This document shows, in pieces, positions 1-8,338 of a stretch of 64,000 bases of DNA (the first letter of the stretch is position 1; each line of letters opens with the position of its first letter). Under the pieces are notes generated by a model. It was given only the letters and a program-made list of their open reading frames with translations, did not search any database and was not told where the DNA came from. The DNA is from an uncultured Paracoccaceae bacterium. Its GTDB lineage: Bacteria > Pseudomonadota > Alphaproteobacteria > Rhodobacterales > Rhodobacteraceae. The translations under genes were made by a program, and so were the position numbers. The stretch is from positions 906,032 through 970,031 of the forward strand of contig CANMKS010000001.1 in assembly GCA_947498645.1 (NCBI GenBank), given 5' to 3'.

Positions 1-1613
1 TCATTATCATCGACGGCAAGCTCTTCAGGCTCCATCGCCTCAAACAGGGCCAATCGACCCCGGTAACCGGTCTGATTACAGGCGTCACATCCAACAGCTG
101 TCTTCAAATTCCATGTGGCCTGGTCGGTATGTCCACCCGTGCGCTGATCTAGCTGCGTAAAGAGTGTGCGGCTCTGGTCATTGGCAGCCACCGCACAATT
201 CGGACAGACCCGCCGGACAAGGCGCTGCGCCGCGACAAGACGAACCACAGAGGTCATCAAATATTCCGGCACACCAAGATCAATCAACCGGGTGGCCGCG
301 TCGCGGGCGCTGTTGGTGTGAAGCGTGGAAAACACAAGGTGGCCGGTCATGGCAGCACGCACTGCCAGCTCGGCTGTCTCACTATCACGGATTTCGCCCA
401 CCATGATGACATCAGGGTCGTGGCGCAGCACGGTGCGCAAGGCGGCGGCAAAGGTCCAACCCAATTCGGCATTCACTTCGATCTGTTGCAAGCCGGGGGT
501 CTGGATTTCAACGGGGTTTTCAATGGTGACAATCTTGCGCCGGGTGTCGTTCAGCGCATTCATGGCGGCATGCAATGTTGTTGTCTTACCGCTGCCCGTT
601 GGACCCGTCACAAGGATCAGACCATTGGGTTGCGCAATTGCGGCGCCCAGCCGTTCTGACACATGTGCGGGCAAATGCAGGTCTTCCAGTTTGGAAAGAC
701 CTTCATGATTATCCAACAAACGCAGCACAATCGCTTCGCCATGGATCATCGGCGCGCTTGCCACACGCATATCAATCTCGCGCCCGGACAGGCGCTGGCG
801 GATACGGCCATCCTGCGGCAGACGGCGTTCGCTGATATCCATCCCGGCAAGGATCTTGAGGCGGGACACGACACCTTCGTAAATGCCGGGATCAGGGCTT
901 TGCACTTCCATCAACTCACCATCGACCCGCAAGCGTACACGCGCAGAGGTGGCGGCCTGCACGGGTTCAAGATGGATGTCAGTTGCGCGCATCTCAATCG
1001 CGGCATCAAACAGTGTTTCCAAATAACGAACGGTCGGCGCGTTGTTCGCAAGCTCGGTCAGCTTGTCGGTATCAAGGTCAAGCCCATCTGCAGGTGCAAC
1101 AAGATCGCTGGCATCGGGTGCCTCGGCCTGCGCCGCGGCCTTGTCGCGGGCCATCGCCATTTCAATGTCGCGGTCGGTAGCAATACCCACCGACAGCCCA
1201 GCGCCGAAAATCATCTCAAGTGCCGCAATGGCATTGTCATCAAATGGATCGGCGACGGCGAAAAAAGCGCGATCCGGCGCAATTTCAAGTGGGACAATCG
1301 CCGATCGGCGCAGGTAGTCCGCTGACAGGCGCGGGTCTTGGGGCAATCGGGTCGGCATATCATCAAGCGTGACCAGCGGGCTGTTCAGATGTTCCGAACA
1401 GGCCCGCGCCCATTCTTTCTGCGAAATCAGCCCAAGCCGGTCCAGCACCGCACGCACCGGCTGACCCGTCGCCGCTGCTGCATCCTTGACTTTTCGTAAA
1501 TCGTGATCAGACAGCGTTCCATTCTCAAGGAATATTGCCGGAATACGGCCGCGCATTGGAACGTCAACAAGCAAGTCTTTTGCCTTTGATTCGAGGGCAG
1601 ATAGCGCTGCCAC
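1..1613 (-). CDS. gspE: Type II secretion / type IV pilus assembly ATPase GspE (partial, C-terminus beyond the window)
   Basis: Cytoplasmic hexameric ATPase that powers a T2SS pseudopilus. The translation has an N-terminal MshEN-like domain (about residues 1-150), then a catalytic domain with Walker A GPTGSGKTTT near residue 335-345, Asp box/Walker B DPDVIMVGEIRDSETAE, the His-box segment STLHTNSA, and a zinc tetracysteine signature (CPNC and, further on, CDAC). The start is GTG at 1613: an in-frame TAG lies three codons upstream, so no longer start is possible, although Met at about 1556 is an alternative. The frame is still open at base 1, leaving the last few dozen residues outside. It is divergent from the DUF1800 gene, and GspL/M/C-like genes lie across the divergent region, which favours T2SS over a pilus. 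A hairpin sits 6 bases before the start. Confidence 0.93.
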   Translation of the reverse strand, partial: MAALSALESKAKDLLVDVPMRGRIPAIFLENGTLSDHDLRKVKDAAAATGQPVRAVLDRLGLISQKEWARACSEHLNSPLVTLDDMPTRLPQDPRLSADYLRRSAIVPLEIAPDRAFFAVADPFDDNAIAALEMIFGAGLSVGIATDRDIEMAMARDKAAAQAEAPDASDLVAPADGLDLDTDKLTELANNAPTVRYLETLFDAAIEMRATDIHLEPVQAATSARVRLRVDGELMEVQSPDPGIYEGVVSRLKILAGMDISERRLPQDGRIRQRLSGREIDMRVASAPMIHGEAIVLRLLDNHEGLSKLEDLHLPAHVSERLGAAIAQPNGLILVTGPTGSGKTTTLHAAMNALNDTRRKIVTIENPVEIQTPGLQQIEVNAELGWTFAAALRTVLRHDPDVIMVGEIRDSETAELAVRAAMTGHLVFSTLHTNSARDAATRLIDLGVPEYLMTSVVRLVAAQRLVRRVCPNCAVAANDQSRTLFTQLDQRTGGHTDQATWNLKTAVGCDACNQTGYRGRLALFEAMEPEELAVDDN

Positions 1614-1902
1614 GTGATTCTACTGTTTCCATTTGCAACAGTAGTTGGTCCGGACAGGGTAAATCCATGTCTAAGTTTGCGGCAAGCCGGCCCAATTGGC
1701 GCAAAAAGGTGGATATATTGTAAATATTCTGGCAAGTGTCCGCGAATTGGCAACGGTTCTAAGCGTTTTCACGCCTATTCGTGTCAAAACTATGGACGAA
1801 GTTGATTTCATGGGATTTTCCAAAGCATCTTCATTCACATTCAGTTTACCTAGTTGGCCTGCACACGGCTTGCCGACGAAACAAACAGCAGAGAGCGCAA
1901 TT
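1614..1902. promoter_or_regulatory. Divergent intergenic region between gspE and the DUF1800 gene
   Basis: This 289-base gap must hold the promoters for both directions. Visible elements are an 8+9+8 inverted repeat at 1620-1644 and an AT-rich stretch around 1711-1730 that contains ATATT-GTA-AATAT. An open frame runs into the DUF1800 gene from 1696 without a ribosome site or signal peptide, so I read it as untranslated. I could not assign a convincing -35/-10 pair. Confidence 0.5.
1620..1644. promoter_or_regulatory. Perfect inverted repeat directly upstream of gspE
   Basis: CTACTGTT (1620-1627), nine-base spacer, AACAGTAG (1637-1644). On the gspE transcript it would fold into an 8-bp hairpin ending six bases before the GTG start, where a ribosome site should be. 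It could be an operator or a translational control hairpin. It is followed by no T-run, so a terminator is unlikely. Confidence 0.5.
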
Positions 1903-4566
1903 ATGAAACTTGTCAGCACCAGACTGCTTGTCGCCACACCATTTTTTGTCTCCGCCATGGCCACAAGCGCCCTGGCTCAAGAAGCCGCAATCGCAAACAA
2001 GGCTGTCGTTACCGATAGCGCAGTAACCGCAGCTTCACTTGAAACGAGTTCGACTGTCATTCCGCTGCTTGTTTCAGTTCCGGCCGACGGCACATATGTT
2101 TTCACAGCTCCTGCCGACAACAGCCTGACATTGTCCGTTGATGGATCAGTTGTTTTGGTCGTGCCCGCCGGCGGCAACGCCGCAGCACAGCCATTTCGTG
2201 TGATCACCTCCCTGAAAGAAGGCGATCACCTGATCGAGTTCGAAGGTCGGGACCTATCAGTCGAGCAGATCGCATTGGTTTCATTCTATGCGTTGGGTGA
2301 ATCGCCGGTGAGCCTTGCAAATGCGGCACAGGCGCTGACAGACGAACAGGCACAGGCTCTCTCGACTTCTGTATCGTCGCCTTCTGGTTCCTCTTCTTCC
2401 TCTGAAACACCGCCTGCGGCAGAAGTGCAAGTTGCATCGGCTGACACCACAACAACCCGCGAACCGTTTGTGATTGGTGGCACCTCTTCTGAAACAACTG
2501 CTGCGGGCGTAGCCGAGGCTTCGGCGACGCGCAGTGCGACAGCATCCGGTTCCGACGGCGGTGGCGGTGTATTTCGCCGGTCCGTTGAAGGCGCTATCAA
2601 CTCTGTGATGCAGGCAACCGGTGGTGGTGATGGCGGCACACCTACTCCAACACCCACGCCTACGCCTACTCCAACTCCAACTCCGACCCCTACACCCACT
2701 CCGACGCCAACACCCACACCTACTCCGACGCCTACTCCAACCCCAACACCTACCCCGACGCCCACACCTACTCCAACGCCCACACCTACTCCGACGCCTG
2801 TGCCAGATGACATGGCTGTTTCCAGCGCGCTCACACCGCCAACGGATGTGACGTTGACAGAAGCCGTGCAGCTAACCGCCGGCGCAACAGATGCCGGTGT
2901 CGTGGCCTACACAGGTCAGTCGCTCTTTGGCGCGGTGATGGATCCGCTGACATTTGACATCGTTAACGTCGCGATTGCACCATCTGGCCGCACGACAACT
3001 GTCGATGTCGGCAGGGCGTCGGGCCAGTTTGCCGTCCGCCTCTTCCCCGAAGACCTGACCACGGGTGAGGTAACAGTGACACTGACCGGTGCATCCGCAA
3101 GCAACCCGAATGTTGCCAGCGCGCCAATCTCGTACCGGTTCACGACCGGCGTCACAGCCGATGGTGTGGGCCAGGCCTTGTCCCGCATGAGCTTTGGCGC
3201 AACCGAAGACCTGTATACACGGGTCCGGGCAATGGGCTTTGACGCTTATGTAGCGGAACAGCTGAACCCCGATAGCATCAGCGATGCGGCGTTCCGGTCG
3301 ATGAACTTTGACCGGATCTTGCGCCGTGACAACACCAGCAATGGCAACATTACCAACCGTTTGTTCTTCCACAACATTGCGCATTCCGCGTTTTCGGAAA
3401 AGCAGTTGCAGGATGTAATGGGCCAGTTCTGGAGCAACCACTTCCACGCTGCCAATAAGAACAGCGATATTCGCGTCCAGGCGATCGAGGATCGCGAATT
3501 CTTCCGCGAGAATGCGTTTGGTAGCTTTGAAGATCTGTTGCTCTACTCCGCGCGCAGCCCTTTGATGTCGCAATTCCTCGACAACGACCAAAGCCGTGTC
3601 GGCAACATCAACGAGAACTATGGCCGCGAGATCCTTGAGCTTCACACCGTTGGTGTTGATGCCGGCTATGGTGACGACGACGTTGTGGCGGTGTCAGAGG
3701 TCTTTACCGGTTGGAACTATGTGCGCACCAATCCAAACAATGACGATGAAGCGCGGACATACGAATTTGATTTCCGTGAAGACCGTCATGACACCGACGA
3801 CAAGGTGATCCCCTTCCTGAACACAACAATTCCAGGCCGCAGTGGTGCTGCCGGTGTCCAGGAAGGTGAAGAATTGATAGCGATCCTCGCCGATGATCCG
3901 CGTACACACTCTTATGTTTGCGGCAAGATCGTCCAAAAGTTTGTGGCAGATGAACCGCCGGCAAGCTTTGTTGATCTGTGCACAACGGCATGGGTCGCGA
4001 CAGATGGCAATATGGGTGAGGTACTGCGCGCCATCCTGACAGCGCCGGACTTCATCACAAACGTTGAATACCAGCGCAACAAGGGCCGCACGCCTTACGA
4101 ATTCGTTGTTGGCGTGATCCGTGCCCTCGGGATGTCACCAGATGCAGGTGACGATGATGGCACCTTCTTCGAGCGCTTCCGCACCGCGTCTGTCAACGCT
4201 GGTTATGATCCCTTCACATTCCTTGTTCCCACAGGCCTGCCAGAGAATGGTGCAGCGTGGATGAACTCTGCTGCATTGATGGGACAATATCGGTCGATCG
4301 TTGATATCTCCTTCCGTGAAAACACCTACAATTTTGATGTCGGTACAACGGTGGATGATGCCGGGCTTGTGACCGCAGAAGAAGTTGCAGGTTACCTGCT
4401 GACAATCGCGACCGCAGACCGGTTCACACGGGAAGAGTATGAAGCCCTCATTGAACTGCTGAAGGACGAAGACGGAATCTTTGATCCTGTTGGTCAGAAT
4501 GAAAACGAAGCGTACCAACGTGCGGTTGGACTTCTGGTCGTCCTCCCAAGCCTCCAACTGCAATAA
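1903..4566 (+). CDS. Exported DUF1800-family protein with a Thr-Pro repeat linker
   Basis: The 887-residue protein starts with a Sec-type signal peptide (Lys at 2, hydrophobic core, ALA-Q cleavage near residue 26). Then come a beta-rich domain (about 30-130), a Ser/Thr-rich stretch, 27 consecutive Thr-Pro dipeptides (246-299), a beta-sandwich-like segment (about 305-415) and a DUF1800 domain from about 425 to the end, with the family segments [13 protein letters not shown] and [11 protein letters not shown] 1903 is chosen because it begins the signal peptide and has GAGAG about ten bases upstream. DUF1800 proteins have no established activity. The partner downstream is DUF1501, the usual pairing. 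With T2SS genes on both sides, I infer that it may be a T2SS substrate or surface protein. Confidence 0.85.
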   Translation: MKLVSTRLLVATPFFVSAMATSALAQEAAIANKAVVTDSAVTAASLETSSTVIPLLVSVPADGTYVFTAPADNSLTLSVDGSVVLVVPAGGNAAAQPFRVITSLKEGDHLIEFEGRDLSVEQIALVSFYALGESPVSLANAAQALTDEQAQALSTSVSSPSGSSSSSETPPAAEVQVASADTTTTREPFVIGGTSSETTAAGVAEASATRSATASGSDGGGGVFRRSVEGAINSVMQATGGGDGGTPTPTPTPTPTPTPTPTPTPTPTPTPTPTPTPTPTPTPTPTPTPTPTPTPTPTPVPDDMAVSSALTPPTDVTLTEAVQLTAGATDAGVVAYTGQSLFGAVMDPLTFDIVNVAIAPSGRTTTVDVGRASGQFAVRLFPEDLTTGEVTVTLTGASASNPNVASAPISYRFTTGVTADGVGQALSRMSFGATEDLYTRVRAMGFDAYVAEQLNPDSISDAAFRSMNFDRILRRDNTSNGNITNRLFFHNIAHSAFSEKQLQDVMGQFWSNHFHAANKNSDIRVQAIEDREFFRENAFGSFEDLLLYSARSPLMSQFLDNDQSRVGNINENYGREILELHTVGVDAGYGDDDVVAVSEVFTGWNYVRTNPNNDDEARTYEFDFREDRHDTDDKVIPFLNTTIPGRSGAAGVQEGEELIAILADDPRTHSYVCGKIVQKFVADEPPASFVDLCTTAWVATDGNMGEVLRAILTAPDFITNVEYQRNKGRTPYEFVVGVIRALGMSPDAGDDDGTFFERFRTASVNAGYDPFTFLVPTGLPENGAAWMNSAALMGQYRSIVDISFRENTYNFDVGTTVDDAGLVTAEEVAGYLLTIATADRFTREEYEALIELLKDEDGIFDPVGQNENEAYQRAVGLLVVLPSLQLQ
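2638..2799 (+). repeat. Coding (Thr-Pro)27 repeat
   Basis: Six-base degenerate repeat of Thr codon plus Pro codon, 27 units without interruption. The third positions vary (act/aca/acg/acc with cca/cct/ccc/ccg), so the peptide rather than the DNA is conserved. It makes an extended, probably stiff, linker between the N-terminal region and the DUF1800 half. Such tracts can change length by slippage. Confidence 0.95.
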
Positions 4567-4602
4567 GCCTCGGCTCCCATCCGATTAGGAAAGGTATCCA
4601 AA

Positions 4603-5919
4603 TTGAAAAACCGTAGAGAATTCCTGAAGTCCTCAGCAATGGTAGCCGCTGCAAGCATGGCAGGTATCGCCGGCGCGCCAAAGTTTTCTTTCGGCCAAAG
4701 CACCGATGGCAAATCCTTTATCAAGATCTTCATGCGTGGTGGTGCCGATGGTCTGCACCTTGTCCCGCCCGTCGGCGACATGGCCTATTATCAACATCGC
4801 CCCAATCTGGCGATTGACGCACCGCTGTCGAGCGACGCAAACACAGCGATCAGCCTTGGGAGCACTTATCGCGCCCTGAACCCGAACCTTGAGCCGCTGA
4901 TGGAGATCTGGGATGCCGGGCGCCTCATGATCGCGCCCGCCACAGCAATCAGCGACGGTAACCGGTCACACTTTGACAACCAGCGCTGGATTGGTACCGG
5001 GGCGCGCAACAACATCATTGACGGCTACCTGAACCGCTACATGCAGAACGTCACTGGGCCAGATCACCCGTTGCGCGGCGCGGTTCTGGGAAAAAGATCG
5101 CTCAGCACCGAACAGCGTGGCAGCATTGTCGTACCCGCCGTGAATGACCGCGATGGCTTCAATCTGGAACATCCGGTCCTTTGTGGGGGCTCTGGCTGTG
5201 CTGACAACCGCCTGACCGACATGATGCGTGATATCGCAATGCACGAGATCGACCAACCTGGGCTGGAAGGTGATCTGCGTGACAACCAACTGGTGATGCT
5301 TGACTCGATTGCCGAAGTGCAGGCCGCCGGCATGAACTACGTGGTCGAAGCGGGTGGTATGGATTATTCCAACAGCGGCCTTGGCCGCGGTCTGCGTCTT
5401 GCCGCACAATTGTTGAAGGCTGGCGTGCCGCTTGAAGTGGCGGCGATGGACTTCAACATTGGCTGGGATACGCACTCCAACCAGATACCCGGTGCGAACA
5501 ATGCAAACCGCTTTAGCGATCCGAACTTTGGCTATCATAGCCGGATGCGCCAGGGCGCCAACGACCTGCTGACCTTCTACCGAGACATGGGCACAGGGAT
5601 TGATGATGTTGTAGTGCTGGTCTGCACCGAATTTGGCCGGACCGTAAAAGAGAACGGCACGATTGGTACCGATCACGGGCATGCGTCATCCTGGTTTGCC
5701 TTTGGCGGCACCACAGCGGGCGGGCTTGCGCCTGACGTGGCATCGATTGCCGAAGATCAACTGGTCTCCGCGCGCTACCTGCCGCATGCCACTGAATTCC
5801 GTGATGTCGTTGGTGAAATCATGATCCGTCATATGGGCATGTCCGAGAGCCTGATCTCGACGGTCTTCCCGAACCACTCTTTCACGAACCACAACCTGTT
5901 TACCCGCGGCATCGCATAA
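4603..5919 (+). CDS. DUF1501-family exported protein with Tat signal
   Basis: A 438-residue protein of the DUF1501 family, whose fold is related to alkaline phosphatases and sulfatases but whose reaction is not known. Residues 1-33 are a Tat-type signal: NRREFLKSS, an Ala-rich core, then a cleavage region near FGQS. Family motifs are visible: GGADGLHLVPP with the downstream RPNLAI, GWDTHSNQ, EFGRT (about residue 343) and GTDHGHASS (about 355). The TTG start at 4603 is set by AGGAAAGG at 4587-4594 and the RR motif right behind it. It follows the DUF1800 gene by 36 bases. The Tat signal suggests a cofactor or metal is bound before export, unlike its Sec-signalled partner. A hairpin terminator follows at 5950. 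Confidence 0.88.
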   Translation: MKNRREFLKSSAMVAAASMAGIAGAPKFSFGQSTDGKSFIKIFMRGGADGLHLVPPVGDMAYYQHRPNLAIDAPLSSDANTAISLGSTYRALNPNLEPLMEIWDAGRLMIAPATAISDGNRSHFDNQRWIGTGARNNIIDGYLNRYMQNVTGPDHPLRGAVLGKRSLSTEQRGSIVVPAVNDRDGFNLEHPVLCGGSGCADNRLTDMMRDIAMHEIDQPGLEGDLRDNQLVMLDSIAEVQAAGMNYVVEAGGMDYSNSGLGRGLRLAAQLLKAGVPLEVAAMDFNIGWDTHSNQIPGANNANRFSDPNFGYHSRMRQGANDLLTFYRDMGTGIDDVVVLVCTEFGRTVKENGTIGTDHGHASSWFAFGGTTAGGLAPDVASIAEDQLVSARYLPHATEFRDVVGEIMIRHMGMSESLISTVFPNHSFTNHNLFTRGIA

Positions 5920-5949
5920 CACCAAAACTGACGCGGTTGAAAAGTTTGA

Positions 5950-5986
5950 CGCTGAGGGGCAAAGTGCCTCTCAGCGTATTTCGTTC
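5950..5986 (+). terminator. Terminator-like hairpin after the DUF1501 gene
   Basis: A stem of 11-12 bp (ACGCTGAGGGG pairing with CCTCTCAGCGT through one G-U pair, loop of about five bases) spans 5950-5978 and is followed by ATTTCGTT, a weak T-rich tail. It separates the DUF1800/DUF1501 pair from the gspLMC-like genes, though readthrough is possible. Confidence 0.6.
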
Positions 5987-6003
5987 AGGGGCTCTATTTC
6001 GGC

Positions 6004-7068
6004 ATGACAACATCACCAGACATGCCATCCAACCCATCGGCGGCACAAAAATCCGTTAATACCTTCACAAAACTGGCGAATCTGGCGTCGACCAGCATCT
6101 CGATGCTGCACGAACCACCGCGAATCCCCAAGAAATCACCCCCGCCCGAGCTTTTTCTTGGCGACACATCCTATGCCCTTCGGCTGGATGAAGATGTGAT
6201 GAACTTCTCGAATCTGGGTGAATTGACGATTTGCCTGGAAGATCTGCCTGAAAAAGAGATTGATATCGTCTTTGCCGGACGCACCGCTTTTGATCTGACA
6301 TTCCAGGTCCCGAACGGCCCCTTCAATGACCTCGAAGCGATCATCGAGACAGAGCTGGAATTCCGCTCTCCCATACAAAGTGATCAATGCGTCTGGTTCT
6401 GGTCGGCAAAGGAAACGCCCAACGGTGACTGGATCGTTGAGGCAGCCATCGTGTTGAAAGGGGCCGTAGACTGGATCCTTGATGCAATGGAGCATACTGG
6501 CAAGTCCATCAACCTTGCGCGACGGCATCGGCCGGATGGTTCACTTCGTGTCGCGGTTGCGCCGAATTGGCTCGACAAGCCCTCGCGACTGGCGACGGCT
6601 GGAGGCGTCTTGGCGCACGTCAGGAAAATTCCACCCACACTGCGGTTCCCGATCGGTGCCTTTACCCTGTTCCTTGTGTCGGCCATCGCACTTTTCTTTG
6701 TCCAATCCATGCGCAGCAACAGCGTGACGGAACAAGCCGCCGAAGCAACGGCCAAACTACGCGAACTGGCAGCAGAACAGGCCGTTACCCGCGGCTTGCA
6801 AGAACGGCGCGACATGGGAAATGCCCGCCTGACGATCATTGGCACAATGGCTGACGCACTGCCGGACGGCGTCTGGCTGGAGCAGATGCTGGTTGATGGC
6901 GAGGACGTGACAATCATCGGATTCGCGCCCTCTGCCGCGGAGGTGACACGCTTGCTCGCCGCGCTACCCGCCCTGAAGGACATCGAATTCGGCTCTCCGG
7001 TGACCCGCGACAACACTCAAAATCTCGAACGGTTCCGCATCAACGCCGTTCTGACCGGTGAAATCTGA
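6004..7068 (+). CDS. T2SS inner-membrane protein GspL-like (PilN-type C-terminus)
   Basis: A 354-residue bitopic protein: about 212 cytoplasmic residues, one membrane segment at about 213-237, a short coiled stretch rich in Ala/Glu, and a small periplasmic domain of the PilN/GspL ferredoxin-like type (the segment ALPDGVWLEQMLVDGEDVTI is typical). In a T2SS this protein bridges the GspE ATPase to the inner-membrane platform. The cytoplasmic half is much less conserved than usual, so the name rests on topology, the C-terminal domain, and the gspM- and gspC-like genes that follow with overlaps. The ATG at 6004 has no good ribosome site nearby; AGGGG lies rather far upstream. Confidence 0.7.
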   Translation: MTTSPDMPSNPSAAQKSVNTFTKLANLASTSISMLHEPPRIPKKSPPPELFLGDTSYALRLDEDVMNFSNLGELTICLEDLPEKEIDIVFAGRTAFDLTFQVPNGPFNDLEAIIETELEFRSPIQSDQCVWFWSAKETPNGDWIVEAAIVLKGAVDWILDAMEHTGKSINLARRHRPDGSLRVAVAPNWLDKPSRLATAGGVLAHVRKIPPTLRFPIGAFTLFLVSAIALFFVQSMRSNSVTEQAAEATAKLRELAAEQAVTRGLQERRDMGNARLTIIGTMADALPDGVWLEQMLVDGEDVTIIGFAPSAAEVTRLLAALPALKDIEFGSPVTRDNTQNLERFRINAVLTGEI

Positions 7069-7601
7069 TGAGTGAGTTTACCTTTCATAACCCAACGCTT
7101 GTCCGGCGCTTCGGAACGCTGTTGGTTGTTGGCACATCGATCCTGCTGATTGTCCTCACACTGGTCCTGACGAATATCGCCCGCAGCAAATACGCAGGCA
7201 TCAGTGATCAATTGGATGCCATCGCAATGGCGGAACGTGCTGCTCAGCCACAGGCTGGCGCGCTGGCGCAGAATACATTCTATGTCAGTGACACACCGCA
7301 ACTGGCGCAGGCGCAGATGCAAAGTGATATGCAGGCACTGGCAGACGAATATCAAGTCAGGCTAGAGGTCATCCGCGCCGATCAGGTCGAGCCATTGAAC
7401 GGGTCTCTGCGGCTGGCCCTGACACTTAACGGCGTCGTGCAGGAAAACGAGCTTGGCAGCTTCCTGGAAAGCCTGGCAAGCCACGACCCGATGATCGTGG
7501 TTGACAGCATCTCGCTCCGCCGTGCGCGCAGTAACAATCGCAACGCGGATGAGCGGCCTTTGGCGATCCAGCTCAAGTTGAGCGGGTTTGCGTCGCAATG
7601 A
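7068..7601 (+). CDS. T2SS inner-membrane protein GspM-like
   Basis: 177 residues with one N-terminal membrane helix (about 13-38) and a periplasmic domain, including a mixed alpha/beta region from about residue 85 (VRLEVIRADQV, LRLALTLNGVV) like GspM type II proteins. GspM partners GspL in the inner-membrane platform. The start overlaps the stop of the GspL-like gene (TGATG), and its own stop overlaps the next start, so the three are probably translationally coupled. Identity is inferred from size, topology and position rather than strong sequence motifs. Confidence 0.65.
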   Translation: MSEFTFHNPTLVRRFGTLLVVGTSILLIVLTLVLTNIARSKYAGISDQLDAIAMAERAAQPQAGALAQNTFYVSDTPQLAQAQMQSDMQALADEYQVRLEVIRADQVEPLNGSLRLALTLNGVVQENELGSFLESLASHDPMIVVDSISLRRARSNNRNADERPLAIQLKLSGFASQ

Positions 7602-8071
7602 TGAAATTGTCCCCACATATCCAAACCACTGTCCCGCTCACGGCGGGGCTGATTTGCGTTGTCTTGGCGGGCGTGATCTGGATGCCACTGGGACGCGATA
7701 GTCAGGCGACACCGCCGCCAGCAACACAATCCACCCCATCCGACGCACCGGATGCAATGGAGGTGCTTGCCCAAGGGGCCCAGCACCTTGTTGAACGTCC
7801 GCTGTTCCATATCACGCGCCGGCCCCCCGTAATCGCCACTGTAGAAGAACCGGCGCCTGTCGCCATCACGTTAAGCCTGACAGGCATTGTGAATAACGAA
7901 AACGACCGCATTGCCTTGGTGCAGTTGTCCAATCGTCCCGATCTTCTCAGACGGAGGGTCGGAGAGAAGATCGGGAACTGGGAGATCGAAGAGATCACGG
8001 ACACCTCGGTCGTTGTCATCTCTTCGGATGGTGAGCGTCAGGTGATTTCGCTGTCTTCGGGAAATCCCTGA
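7598..8071 (+). CDS. T2SS GspC/PulC-like inner-membrane protein
   Basis: 157 residues: a single membrane helix at about 12-30, a Pro/Thr-rich linker, and a C-terminal small beta domain (ALVQLSNRPDLLRRRVGEKIGNWEIEEI split by short turns) resembling the GspC homology region, which contacts the secretin in the periplasm. There is no PDZ domain, so it is a short form of the family. It overlaps the gspM-like gene by 4 bases. A second in-frame ATG lies at 7601. It ends 7 bases short of the convergent 54-aa gene. Confidence 0.65.
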   Translation: MMKLSPHIQTTVPLTAGLICVVLAGVIWMPLGRDSQATPPPATQSTPSDAPDAMEVLAQGAQHLVERPLFHITRRPPVIATVEEPAPVAITLSLTGIVNNENDRIALVQLSNRPDLLRRRVGEKIGNWEIEEITDTSVVVISSDGERQVISLSSGNP

Positions 8072-8077
8072 TACGGC

Positions 8078-8242
8078 CTACCACATACCGACATTGCGCA
8101 TGGCCCTGTGGCGGCGCTCTGCCTCTTCGCGCTCCCGCTCGGCGGTGTTGCGGGGGTAGTGTGGTGCCTTGAAATGCTGCGGTGCATCCCAAAGGGATGG
8201 GCGGCCGCGGTTAAGAACTCCGTCGATAAGAAGTGAAAGCAT
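8078..8242 (-). CDS. Small conserved-looking protein, 54 aa, function unknown
   Basis: A short gene that begins MLSLLIDGVLN and ends with RNVGMW. The N-terminus is hydrophobic with Leu/Ile/Val. The middle is Pro/His-rich (LWDAPQHFKAPHYP) and the C-terminal half is strongly charged (AEREREEAERRHRAMR) and probably helical. AGGAAA lies eight bases before the ATG at 8242, a good ribosome site. It is divergent from the LysR gene across 96 bases and convergent with the gspC-like gene. I do not recognise a family. The good ribosome site and clean frame make it a better gene candidate than chance. Confidence 0.6.
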   Translation of the reverse strand: MLSLLIDGVLNRGRPSLWDAPQHFKAPHYPRNTAEREREEAERRHRAMRNVGMW

Positions 8243-8286
8243 CGCTTTTCCTTTCGGGGTTGTGATGTCCCTTTGATATTGACTTC

Positions 8287-8334
8287 TAGCCCATCCTGCG
8301 ACTCATTATGGTTTCTGTAATGAAAGCTGGGCTA
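8287..8334. promoter_or_regulatory. Nested inverted repeats in the LysR / small-gene divergent promoter
   Basis: TAGCCCA (8287-8293) pairs with TGGGCTA (8328-8334). Inside it TCATTA (8303-8308) pairs with TAATGA (8318-8323) across nine bases, a spacing like the T-N11-A sites bound by LysR-type regulators. The position just before the LysR gene fits autoregulation and control of the divergent 54-aa gene. Confidence 0.45.
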
Positions 8335-8338
8335 TCAT

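Noticed and set aside
2638-2799. CRISPR-like or tandem noncoding repeat
   Set aside because: The six-base period is within a coding frame and encodes Thr-Pro dipeptides; there are no spacers.
2286-2834. Antisense frame encoding a long Val-Gly repeat
   Set aside because: It is the exact reverse reading of the Thr-Pro tract in the DUF1800 gene; it has no ribosome site and the sense gene has a signal peptide and a known domain.
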